From the NCBI GenBank assembly GCA_963836775.1, contig CAWIKR010000003.1, forward strand, positions 558,001 to 622,000: a stretch of DNA of 64,000 nucleotides, given 5' to 3'. The notes beneath the pieces were generated by a model. It was not told the DNA's origin. It ran no database searches and saw only the letters and a list, made by a program, of their open reading frames with translations. Below are positions 18,839 to 26,480 of the stretch, in pieces; position 1 is the stretch's first letter, and each line of letters begins with the position of its first letter. Made by a program: the position numbers and the translations under genes. Source of the DNA: DASQPR01 sp963836775 (GTDB lineage Bacteria > Actinomycetota > Actinomycetes > Mycobacteriales > Micromonosporaceae).

Positions 18839-19675
18839 ATGCTCACCGAGCGGTCGATCCTCGTGGACGGCCGCCGTCTCGGGTTCTGGCGCTCCGGCCA
18901 CACTGCCGCAACGCAGCCGCCATTGATCGTCTTACACGGTCTCGCCGCTGACCACGAAGGCCTGTTGCCGCTGGCCCGGCGGCTGCACGGGTTCGACATC
19001 GTGGCTGTCGACCTGCCGGGTTTCGGCCGGTCAGAACCGCTCGCTGGGAAACACAGTCCGGAGGCCTACGCGCAGGTGATCGAAGCACTCTGCGGCGTCC
19101 TGGACCTGCCGGAAGTTGCAGTGCTCGGGCATTCGCTGGGCGCGACGATCGCACTGAATCATGCGGCGTTGTTTCCGGCGCGCGTACGCACCCTGACGCT
19201 CCTCATGCCGGTAACCACCGGCAACGGGCCGTCGACTTGGCTTCCTCGCGTCTACTACCGGCTCGGCGCGGTGTTGCCGGAACGCCTCGCCCGGGCCTGG
19301 TTTCTCAGCCGGGCCGCCGTCTTTGTGTCGGACGAGCTGACGCTCGTGTCGAATGACAAACGGGTACGCCGCGAGATTCGCAAGCAGGATTACCGCACCG
19401 CCGCACTAGCCAGTCCACGCGCCGTCCAGGAGATCTACCGAGGGATCCGCCAGGCGCCGCTGCTCGACCTTGCCCGGCAGATCCGCGCCACCACGCTGAT
19501 TCTGGGCGCGGAGCGGGACACGCTGGCACCGCGTCGTTCACTTGTGGCGCTGCGGCGGCGAATAGCACACAGCCGCCTCGAAATCGTCGAGGGGGCTGGG
19601 CACCTGTGGCCGGTGGAGACGCCTGATGAGTGCGCTGAGGTGATCGGCGGGCACCTCCGGCTTGCGGCGAGTTAG
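18839..19675 (+). CDS. Alpha/beta hydrolase
   Basis: A 278-residue alpha/beta-hydrolase-fold enzyme. The oxyanion HG lies at 33-34 (VLHGLAADHEG), the nucleophile elbow GHSLG at 97-101 with Ser99, an acidic residue in ILGAERDTLAP, and the catalytic His in GAGHLWPVE. No signal peptide is visible, so it is cytoplasmic. An in-frame TTG at 18791 would add 16 residues; ATG 18839 gives the expected N-terminus. It lies divergently from the membrane protein at 16928 and convergently to the deacetylase. The substrate is unknown (esterase, epoxide hydrolase or C-C hydrolase cannot be separated by eye). Confidence 0.87.
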   Translation: MLTERSILVDGRRLGFWRSGHTAATQPPLIVLHGLAADHEGLLPLARRLHGFDIVAVDLPGFGRSEPLAGKHSPEAYAQVIEALCGVLDLPEVAVLGHSLGATIALNHAALFPARVRTLTLLMPVTTGNGPSTWLPRVYYRLGAVLPERLARAWFLSRAAVFVSDELTLVSNDKRVRREIRKQDYRTAALASPRAVQEIYRGIRQAPLLDLARQIRATTLILGAERDTLAPRRSLVALRRRIAHSRLEIVEGAGHLWPVETPDECAEVIGGHLRLAAS

Positions 19676-19684
19676 TCGTCGCTG

Positions 19685-20413
19685 TTAGCTCCGGATGCCG
19701 TGATCAGCGAGCGGTCCGACGGACCACCCTCGGCCTTTGCAATGCTCGATCAAGGCCGGTACGGCGGCTAGCGTCGCCCGCCAGCAGCCGGGCGCGGCCG
19801 TCACATCACTGTCGTGCAGCAGCACCGTGCCCCCGCCACGAAGTGACCGGCTGACTGTTCGGATGACCGACTCCCGTGTCGCCGTAGCCGTCCAGTCCCG
19901 GCCCCAGGCGGTCCAGAGAACCGGGCGTAGTCCGAGGCGGCCGGCGGCTAGCAGTGCTGGGGTAGTCAGGGCTCCATAGGGCGGCCGCCACCAAGTCGGC
20001 ACGGTTCCCAGCACGTCGGCGAGAGCATCGCGGCCGCGGACCAGGTCGTCGTAGGTCGCTGTCGCACCCCGACGGAGCAGCAGATGGTGCTCGTGGCCGT
20101 GCAGTGCGATCTCGTGTCCAGCCGCCGCAACTAAGCGGGCCGCTCCGGGATACTTCCGAGCCTGGGTGCCGAGCATGAAGAACGTGGCCCGCACGGCGTG
20201 CCGGTCGAGCACCTCTAGCAATCGCGGTGTCGCTTGAGGATGCGGACCGTCGTCGAAAGTAAGCGCGACGTGTCCGGGATCGCCGATGCCAGACAGCCCG
20301 GGCATCGTCCGACGGCGAAGTGCCGGCCAGGACATGACCGCAGGCCCGGCGTGGGCTACGGCGATCACGGCCGCCCCAGCGGTCGCGGCGGTGGCGACCA
20401 ATCGGCCATTCAT
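19685..20413 (-). CDS. Polysaccharide deacetylase (NodB homology domain)
   Basis: A 242-residue carbohydrate esterase family 4 enzyme that removes acetyl groups from glycan GlcNAc-type residues using a divalent metal. The N-terminus has one hydrophobic helix (about 6-28), a signal anchor, placing the enzyme outside the membrane. Motifs: TFDDGPHP with Asp54-Asp55, the metal ligands His105 and His109 in HGHEH, RPPYG, and the closing LLHDSD. All catalytic positions look intact. It overlaps the upstream glycosyltransferase gene by 4 bp, so the two are co-translated. Confidence 0.9.
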   Translation of the reverse strand: MNGRLVATAATAGAAVIAVAHAGPAVMSWPALRRRTMPGLSGIGDPGHVALTFDDGPHPQATPRLLEVLDRHAVRATFFMLGTQARKYPGAARLVAAAGHEIALHGHEHHLLLRRGATATYDDLVRGRDALADVLGTVPTWWRPPYGALTTPALLAAGRLGLRPVLWTAWGRDWTATATRESVIRTVSRSLRGGGTVLLHDSDVTAAPGCWRATLAAVPALIEHCKGRGWSVGPLADHGIRS

Positions 20414-21540
20414 CGCACCACCGCCAGAGCCGGTTCAGCGGCTTCAGACTCGAGCGGTCCTCGTCGCAGTTGGCTCAAGATCGCGTCAGCCGGATCCGGA
20501 TAGGCGAAGATGTCGGCTGGCCGGGCGACCGCAAGCGGGTCGAAAGGCAGTGGCCACGGATCGGCCAGGAATTTGGCGAGCTGGGTGGCGTCGTTCGCGC
20601 GTACGCCAAGACCGGAGGCATGTAGCGCATCTGCGTTGGTCACGCCGTGGCCGGGCAGGGGCCGGTACGCCACCACCGGGATCTCACACGCGATGGATTC
20701 GAGGGCGGTGATCCCGCCGGCGTTCGTGACGACCACGTCGCATGCGCCGATCAGGGCTGGCATCTCGTTGGTCCATCCGATAGCGGGCCCGTAGCCGCGA
20801 GTATTCAGGCGGCGGCGCAGCGCGTCGTTATGCCCACATGCGATTACCGGGATCGCCTCGCCGGTCCGGGCCACGTCGCGGGCGGTCGCGGCCACGGCGC
20901 CGACGCCCCACGACCCGGACGAGATGAGCGCGAGCTTCCCAACCTCGGGCAGGCCGTAGCGGCGCCGGACCTCGCGGCGCTCAGCAGCGGGCAGAGGCTT
21001 GAACCGGCCAACGTCGACCGGCGGTGCTACCACCCTGACGTCGGCTGCGCCGGCGGACCGCGCCTGCTCGGCGGCAACGGCATGCGGCGCCAGGTGCAGG
21101 TCGACCGCATCAGAGATCCACAACGGATGTACGGAGAGATCGGTCAGGAACGTGACGACCGGCGTCGGCAGGCCGTTCCTTCGGAGGCTCCCGAGCACGA
21201 GGCTGGCGAGGGGATAGGTGGACACAACAACATCCGCACCGGTGATCGCGGCCCGAATTCGGGCGGCCGAAACGCCGGTGCAGCTGCGAGCGCAGCCGTC
21301 GACCGCGCGCGGATGGCGCAGCATGCCGAGCGCCCAACCCCAGGTCACCGGCGCGTAGGCAAGCTGGCGTGCGTAACCCGACCTGGCCAATGGTCCAAGC
21401 CGCGGCCCGAGCAGACTGACGAAGTCGTACCGCTGGACCTGCGCACCGCGAGCGCTGAGCCGACGGCCGAGGTCAGCGGCCGCGACATCGTGGCCGGAGC
21501 CGAAGCTGGCTGAGATGACAACGACAGTAGGTGGCGCCAC
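20410..21540 (-). CDS. Glycosyltransferase, MurG / diacylglycerol-glycosyltransferase-like (GT-B fold)
   Basis: A 376-residue GT-B enzyme. The N-terminal opening VVVISASFGSGHDVAAADL resembles the glycine-rich acceptor loop of monogalactosyldiacylglycerol synthases and processive diacylglycerol glycosyltransferases; the C-terminal half has CDVVVTNAGGITALESIAC, the sugar-nucleotide binding segment, and ends with AYRPLPGHGVTNAD. A lipid or polyprenyl acceptor is likely by family. The GTG start follows GGGAGG with good spacing. The overlapping deacetylase suggests that the pair makes and then de-N-acetylates a glycan or glycolipid. The promoter region contains a cluster of GTAGTAG repeats. Confidence 0.85.
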   Translation of the reverse strand: MAPPTVVVISASFGSGHDVAAADLGRRLSARGAQVQRYDFVSLLGPRLGPLARSGYARQLAYAPVTWGWALGMLRHPRAVDGCARSCTGVSAARIRAAITGADVVVSTYPLASLVLGSLRRNGLPTPVVTFLTDLSVHPLWISDAVDLHLAPHAVAAEQARSAGAADVRVVAPPVDVGRFKPLPAAERREVRRRYGLPEVGKLALISSGSWGVGAVAATARDVARTGEAIPVIACGHNDALRRRLNTRGYGPAIGWTNEMPALIGACDVVVTNAGGITALESIACEIPVVAYRPLPGHGVTNADALHASGLGVRANDATQLAKFLADPWPLPFDPLAVARPADIFAYPDPADAILSQLRRGPLESEAAEPALAVVR

Positions 21541-21563
21541 GCGCAGCCTCCCCTATAGTAAGT

Positions 21564-21608
21564 GCTACCTCTGTGGTAGTAGGCAAGCTACTACAAAGAA
21601 CGTAGTAG
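21564..21608. promoter_or_regulatory. GTAGTAG inverted/direct repeat cluster upstream of the glycosyltransferase
   Basis: GTAGTAG (21576-21582) and CTACTAC (21588-21594) form a perfect 7-bp dyad with a 5-nt spacer, and a further GTAGTAG lies at 21602-21608; GCTACC at 21564-21569 resembles a half site. It sits 24-68 bp before the GTG start of the minus-strand glycosyltransferase. The dyad resembles CopY/BlaI-family operators (GTAGTA-n-TACTAC), but no such regulator is in the window. Confidence 0.5.
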
Positions 21609-21775
21609 CAACATGGGAGGTTCTGCGGAATCCGAACGGCCTGCGCCCGGGATCGCTGGCCCGCCTGACCGAAAGGTCCCACTGGCTCGGGGGAGCGGGG
21701 AACCGTCGGCATGACCTGGGCGGTCGGCTGGATGCTGCTGAGCTCAGGGTGTTCTCAGGACTGTCCCGGAGCTCG

Positions 21776-22066
21776 CTACGCGCGTACGAGACCGGCCTGG
21801 TAGGCAGCGATGACCAGCTGCGCGCGATCCCGCGCGCCGAGCTTCATCAGCAGCCGGCCAATGTGGGTTTTTGTTGTGGACAAGCTGATATGCAGCTGTT
21901 CGGCGATCTCGGCGTTGGATCGGCCGACGGCCACCAGGCTCAGCACTTCGCGCTCGCGTTCGGTGGTGTCCGGTAACGGGACGGCGGGAGCCGCGACCGG
22001 CTGCCGGACGAACTCCTTGATCAACCGGCGCGTCGCGGTCGGAGCCAACAGCCGCTTCCTGCACAC
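21776..22066 (-). pseudogene. NarL/LuxR response-regulator remnant (DNA-binding domain only)
   Basis: The 96-residue frame contains a complete LuxR-type helix-turn-helix: LPDTTEREREVLSLVAVGRSNAEIAEQLHISLSTTKTHIGRLLMKL. The lead-in LLAPTATRRLIKEFV is the usual end of the linker after a receiver domain. The phosphoacceptor receiver domain itself is missing: upstream DNA turns directly into the diverged tRNA-like attachment scar at 22074-22180. I infer that a recombination or deletion at that scar removed the 5' half of a two-component regulator gene. Confidence 0.65.
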
Positions 22067-22073
22067 ACGAAAA

Positions 22074-22180
22074 GACGCTCATGATCGCGACTTTGGTCGA
22101 TCGTGAGCGTCTTTTGGCTGGTCAGACGTGGTGTCCCTGGCAGGATTCGTACCTGCCTCCCGCCCCTGGAGGGCGGTGTC
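22074..22180 (-). repeat. Diverged copy of tRNA-Arg 3' end plus terminator (att scar A, pseudo-tRNA)
   Basis: Read on the minus strand this matches the tail of the tRNA-Arg at 38421-38495 and its terminator: an encoded CCA end at 22129-22131, a T-arm with GGTACGAATCC (one loop change), a recognisable anticodon stem, and then the GACGCTCA hairpin. The 5' half of a tRNA, including the acceptor partner strand, cannot be found, so it is not a working tRNA. It is clearly more diverged than copy B at 25142. Confidence 0.65.
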
Positions 22181-22317
22181 AGTTGTCGGTCGACAGCGCT
22201 ACTGACCTGCGTAGCCATCCGCTGGTTACTACCACGGTCGCAGCGACCATCTGGCCAGCCGGCCCGCGGCCGGAAGGGTCGGGCCCAGGTGATCCGACGT
22301 CATGCCAAACCGGGGCG

Positions 22318-24435
22318 CTACCACGTCCATTTCTGCAGCGTGCTGCCGTTACACGTGGCGATGAGAATCGCCGCCTTGCTGGCCGAGGATGCCGCGGCCA
22401 GACATAGCGTGGTCTTGCTGATCGGCCGAATCGTCCCGTCCGAACGGAACTGCCAGGTCTGCGCAGTGGTGTTGTTGCACCTGTAGGTCCAGATCTTCTG
22501 ACCCGTCACGAAGTGCTTCGACGGCACGTCGACGCAGTTGCCGAGCACGCGGATCGTATTGTCGTTCGGCAGCCGGGTCAGCGCCTGCGCCTTGGTGCTG
22601 TTGCAGGTGTAGGTCTGCAGATAGGTGCGGATCGCCGTCGAGGCCGACGGCACGTCCAGGCACCGGCCGGTGCTGTTCTTGACCCGGCTCATCAGCGGGT
22701 TCGGTCCCTTGGCGACCTGAACGATCTTCGCGATCGACGGAACGCCAGAGGCGTCGACGATGAGGAGCATGTAGTAGCCGGGCGGCGCCACGCCGCCAGT
22801 GGGTGGGCTGGTGACCGTCAACGTCGTGCCGGAGGCCGAGAACTTCAGAGGAATGTAGCGCTGGCCTTGATCTATGCCGTGGGTGACATCGCCGAGACCG
22901 ACCAGCGCGACCTTCCTGATGCTGGAGGCTTGAGCAGACGCGATGGTGAAGTTGGCGTTGATGGCGACGCTGGCGGGTGCCGTAGAGATGACCGGTCGCG
23001 GTGCGAGCTGTCCGCTCCCATCCTTCTTGTAGAGGTATGGCGGCGTGAAGTATTCGATGTTCTTCTCGAGGTACCCGACCGTCACGCAGATACCGCAGAC
23101 TCCGCCGCCGCCGGTCATGACCCGCCCGTCCGGCAGCAGGATCGCCGTCGAGTGGTATTGCCGGATCCGGCTCGCGTTGGCGAGCACCGTCCATTGACCT
23201 GTTGTGGGATCCCAGCGCTCGGCTGCCGTAGCGGCATTGTTCAAGTCGACGAGGCCCGAAGTCGCGGCGCTGGTCTCGCCGCCGGTGGCCAGCACCGAAC
23301 CGTCGGCGAGTAGGGTCGCGTTGAGCTGGCGTCGCCCGGTCGACAAGGACCCCGTCGAGGTGAAGGTCGGGATCAGGCCAGAACCGTTGTTGACGACGAC
23401 GGCGGTTCGGGTAGGCACTTTCGCGACGCCGCCCTCGGTGACGCTGCCGCCGCCGACGACGACGGACTTGCCGATGCCGTATGTGGCGAAGCTGCCGTAG
23501 TTCCGAGAGATACTATCCCGCGTGGCGCTAGCCGTGATGACACCGTTTCCCGACGTGGTGATGGTATAGCCGGTCGGGTTCGGGCCGAAGAGGCTGAGCT
23601 GGGTGTCCGGCCGCGAGCCCATGAACGCATACACGCGCGAGTCGTACTTCGTGAAGCCCGAAAGCGCGCGAAGCCCGCCGTTGGTCTGGTAGACCTCGGC
23701 GGTCGCGGGACCTCCGCCGAGGATGACCTCTTCACCGTTTGCCGTTTCTGCCACCGTGGGATACCAGCGTGCTGCGGCCATGTTGTTGCCGCGGGTCCAC
23801 GTTTCGGTCCGCCAGTTGAAGATGTGAGTTTCGACGGTGCCGTCAAGTTGCTGGTCGGCGTTTCCGCCGGCGACCAGGATGTTGCCGTTGGCCAGATGCG
23901 CGAAACCGGAGCAGAAGATGTTGGAGCCCTGCACGTCGACCCGCTTGTAGGTGTCATCGGCCGGATTCCAGACCATGGCGCGGGTGAAGCTCTGATCCGG
24001 ATTCGACTCGGTCGCGTTGTCGCCGACGGAGTCCCAGATCAGCACCTTGCCGTCGGGCAGCATCGCGTCGAAGACCGGAACGACGGGAGTGTCGACGACG
24101 GGGCTCCAGAAGCCTGACTGGCCCGGATCGGCAGACACGCTCGCCGCCCTCTGCCGGACGGATCCGGGGCGCAGTCCGGTCTGGCGCTGGATCCGTGCCG
24201 CGTTCTCGGCGGTCTGCTGCTCGATGACGCTCATCGGCGTTCCCGCGAGATCTTCGGCCGCGTGCTCGCGCATCTCGGCTTGTTCGTCAACCGGTTGCGA
24301 AGCGAGCGGATGGATCGGGGCACCCGTGTTGGTCTGCCTGGCTCCGTCGGCAGCGGCGGCGGCGACGGCAGACATGCCGAACAGGACCAGTAGGGACAGC
24401 AATCCGCCAGCGATGAGGGCACGGCGTGTGCGCAT
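22318..24435 (-). CDS. Secreted galactose-oxidase-like copper radical oxidase with C-terminal ricin-type lectin domain
   Basis: A 705-residue exported enzyme predicted to oxidise a primary alcohol or aldehyde with release of H2O2, using Cu and a Cys-Tyr radical. A signal peptide occupies about 1-29. By analogy with galactose oxidase, Cys175 (FCSGFAHLANGN) and a Tyr near 225 (ARWYPT) could form the crosslink; Tyr427-His428 (RQYHSTAILLPDGRV) and His519 (THGID) fit the copper ligands. Kelch-like repeats lie between, then a DUF1929-type domain (about 478-578). Residues 583-705 are a ricin-like lectin domain with QxW-type repeats (AQTWQF, LQKWTW), probably for glycan binding. ATG 24435 is chosen for the signal peptide; a longer frame exists. 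Streptomyces GlxA is a related enzyme acting in hyphal-tip glycan deposition. Confidence 0.87.
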   Translation of the reverse strand: MRTRRALIAGGLLSLLVLFGMSAVAAAAADGARQTNTGAPIHPLASQPVDEQAEMREHAAEDLAGTPMSVIEQQTAENAARIQRQTGLRPGSVRQRAASVSADPGQSGFWSPVVDTPVVPVFDAMLPDGKVLIWDSVGDNATESNPDQSFTRAMVWNPADDTYKRVDVQGSNIFCSGFAHLANGNILVAGGNADQQLDGTVETHIFNWRTETWTRGNNMAAARWYPTVAETANGEEVILGGGPATAEVYQTNGGLRALSGFTKYDSRVYAFMGSRPDTQLSLFGPNPTGYTITTSGNGVITASATRDSISRNYGSFATYGIGKSVVVGGGSVTEGGVAKVPTRTAVVVNNGSGLIPTFTSTGSLSTGRRQLNATLLADGSVLATGGETSAATSGLVDLNNAATAAERWDPTTGQWTVLANASRIRQYHSTAILLPDGRVMTGGGGVCGICVTVGYLEKNIEYFTPPYLYKKDGSGQLAPRPVISTAPASVAINANFTIASAQASSIRKVALVGLGDVTHGIDQGQRYIPLKFSASGTTLTVTSPPTGGVAPPGYYMLLIVDASGVPSIAKIVQVAKGPNPLMSRVKNSTGRCLDVPSASTAIRTYLQTYTCNSTKAQALTRLPNDNTIRVLGNCVDVPSKHFVTGQKIWTYRCNNTTAQTWQFRSDGTIRPISKTTLCLAAASSASKAAILIATCNGSTLQKWTW

Positions 24436-25141
24436 GAAACGGAACCCTTCGCGGTAGTTACGCGGCGGCCGTTGTCGACGGCGCATCGCACTCGTTTCAA
24501 CAGGACCTGGCTGGCAATGTGCGATCCATTGAGCTACAGGTCTTGCTATCGCGGGACGCGCCACGCCGTACGCCGGTTCAAGCCGACGAAGAAGTCATCC
24601 CAATGAACGATGAATACCCACCGCGCACCTGTCGCTCCTACGACTTCGTCTCAATAGGAGCGAACGAAATCGGACGGCGATCTACCCAATGCTCCGATTC
24701 CGAGGAGACGACGTCCACAGACCGGCCGGCGAGCATCTCCGGTCGGTAGTTGGCGCTGGCGTGAAGGAGAAGGCGCCCTCGTGGGTGAGCGCCGAGCACG
24801 GAGAATGCCGTCCCCGTCTTCCAGGCTCCAGCACGGACGGGAGGGACGAGCGGTAGATCAATCGAAGGTGGCTGGTCACTCAGAGACGATCCGCACGCAT
24901 GTTGAGTCGGGTACGTGCGAGTCGTTCACCCTCGGTGTGGCCGGCGGGCTGACATCAGTTCTGACACCAACGGCCTTGAACGAGCGCGGCTCTCGGTGAT
25001 GGCCTGGGAGTTCGAGCCCCAGGTCAGGGAACGTCTGCGGAGACCTGAGCCCGTGCCGACTGAGCCTTACAAAAAGGGATCACGCTGGCTGCCTCCCGGC
25101 CCACCACCGGAAGCTTGGGCACGTATCGGGCACTGGCAGCG
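24436..25141. other. Intergenic stretch with one possible small ORF
   Basis: Mostly unassigned. ATG 24999 opens a 48-codon frame to the stop at 25143-25145, with a Pro-rich end (RWLPPGPPPEAWARIGHW); its stop lies at the left edge of repeat copy B. It may be a truncated gene tail or chance. No RNA gene or strong hairpin is seen. Confidence 0.3.
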
Positions 25142-25270
25142 GTAGGCAGCCGGAGCCGGCCGCCGTGACCTGGACAAACAGAAACGCTCATGATCACGGC
25201 TTCCGCCGATCATGAGCGTGTCTTGGCTGGTCAGAGATGGTGCCCCTGGCAGGATTCGAACCTGCGCTCC
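25142..25270 (-). repeat. 129-bp direct repeat of tRNA-Arg 3' end, terminator and flank (att scar B)
   Basis: This stretch is identical to 38325-38453 except for two mismatches by my alignment. It contains the last 33 nt of the tRNA-Arg (CCA end, acceptor 3' strand, T-arm), the 12-bp-stem terminator and a further ~75 bp of flank. Identity stops inside the tRNA variable/anticodon boundary. Intact tRNA at one end and a 3' tRNA fragment at the other is the classical footprint of an element integrated at a tRNA 3' end. Confidence 0.85.
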
Positions 25271-25665
25271 TGCGTCCGATCGCCGGCGTACTGGTCTTGG
25301 GTGCCGTCGGCGTGCGTGACAACCAGGATCGGAACGCCTTCCGATACGTCCAACTGTCGGCGTTCCTCTGGCGTCGGCATTGGAGTGGTGACCGAGTCTC
25401 CGACCGCAAGTTTGATCTTTGTTACGTCCTGGCGCAAACGGACGAACGTACCGCGGGGCCGATCGACATCCACGAGTCCTTCAGCACGCAGCACCGCGAT
25501 CGCTTGGCGCACACTAGTGCGGCTGAGGTCGTATGCCTGCGAGAGGCGGAGTTCGCTGGGCAGCGCACCTCCCGGCGAGAAGTCGCCGGACAAGATCCGC
25601 TCGCGCAGATGGTCGGCTAGCTGCCGGAATACTGCGCGGTCCGCCGTCGGATCGATGGGGAGCGA
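25231..25665 (-). pseudogene. GntR-family regulator (actinomycete integrative-element type), 3' end fused to tRNA scar
   Basis: The protein has the N-terminal GntR winged helix typical of KorSA-like repressors of actinomycete integrative elements: LPIDPTADRAVFRQLADHLRERIL, PSELRLSQAYDLSRTSVRQAIAVLRAEGLV, RGTFVR. A short tail follows (PTPEERRQLDVSEGVPILVVT, then DQYAGDRT). The last codons run straight into the tRNA T-arm of copy B, so the true terminus is replaced. No ATG/GTG/TTG start lies at the expected N-terminus near 25665, where the frame overlaps the end of the TetR gene. I infer a near-complete but broken element repressor; partial expression cannot be excluded. Confidence 0.65.
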
Positions 25666-25693
25666 CAGACGACAGACTCGCGACGTAGGGCGG

Positions 25694-26353
25694 CTACCAG
25701 GCTTCGATGGCGGGGAGGTCGAGTGCGGCGATCCGCTCCGCCTCCGCGTCGGGAACGCCGAGCATTCGCAAGATTGCCTCAGCGAGCTGCTCGACGGATG
25801 TCTCGTCGATGCGGTCGGGGTGGCGGTGTCGGATGCGGAGGAGGCCGAGCAGGCCGCCCGCGACGGCGCTGAGCGCGATGTCCGCGTTGGGGATGGTGAA
25901 GCGGCCGGCTGCCTGACCCATTTTGATGTCCCGCAGCGCGCGCGGGGCGAGGCCGCGGTGAGTCTCCAGGATGTCCAGGCCGGCGCCGAGGAGGAAGCGG
26001 GCGAGGTCGGGATGGGTCCAGCCGAGTCGCCCGGAGATTCGCAGTGACACGGCGAACAGCTCGGCTGGGTCGGCGATTCCTGCACAGGCGCGGTCGATCA
26101 TCTGTCCCCAGCGTTCCAGCACCTCCTCCGAGGCCGTCCGGAACAGTTGTTCCTTGCTGTCGAAATGGTTGTAGAACGACCCGAATCCGATGTCTGCTGC
26201 CTCGGTGATCTCTTGAATGCTGGCGCGGTCTCCGCGACCCTCAGCGATCAATCGAACGGCGGCGTCGATGAGGGCCTGTCGAGTGCGGGCCTTGCGCCGA
26301 TCCAACCGTGACGTGCTCGGCGCCGCACTTGCCGCTGCCCCCTGCGTCGTCAT
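25694..26353 (-). CDS. TetR-family transcriptional regulator of the adjacent aromatic-catabolism operon
   Basis: A 219-residue one-component repressor. The DNA-binding domain is at 20-65: RLDRRKARTRQALIDAAVRLIAEGR, then ASIQEITEAADIGFGSFYNHFDSKEQLF, with the usual FYNHF recognition helix. The C-terminal helical part would bind the inducer. ATG 26353 follows GGAGGGG directly, and the much longer open frame upstream is a shadow of the dioxygenase gene. It is divergent from the dioxygenase operon with a 127-bp shared control region, so ligand-relieved repression of that operon by an aromatic compound or CoA thioester is the simplest inference. Confidence 0.88.
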   Translation of the reverse strand: MTTQGAAASAAPSTSRLDRRKARTRQALIDAAVRLIAEGRGDRASIQEITEAADIGFGSFYNHFDSKEQLFRTASEEVLERWGQMIDRACAGIADPAELFAVSLRISGRLGWTHPDLARFLLGAGLDILETHRGLAPRALRDIKMGQAAGRFTIPNADIALSAVAGGLLGLLRIRHRHPDRIDETSVEQLAEAILRMLGVPDAEAERIAALDLPAIEAW

Positions 26354-26398
26354 CACCCCTCCGAGTTGCCGCTTGAACGATACGGGACCGACCAACCC

Positions 26399-26454
26399 TT
26401 GACGATGCGCCCATCGCTCCTGATAGCTTGTCACATAACTGATGAACATATCAG
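26399..26454 (+). promoter_or_regulatory. Promoter and dyad upstream of the dioxygenase operon
   Basis: TTGACG (26399-26404) and TGATAG (26421-26426) are separated by 16 bp, a good -35/-10 pair. Just downstream lies the dyad CTGAT (26439-26443) / ATCAG (26450-26454) with a 6-nt spacer, placed where a TetR repressor would block transcription. Binding is inferred. Confidence 0.5.
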
Positions 26455-26480
26455 AATGGGAATCGGGGAGGGAGTAGGCG

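Noticed and set aside
22129..22200. A second functional tRNA gene
   Set aside because: The T-arm and anticodon stem are recognisable but no 5' strand pairs with the acceptor 3' end, and the T-loop is altered.
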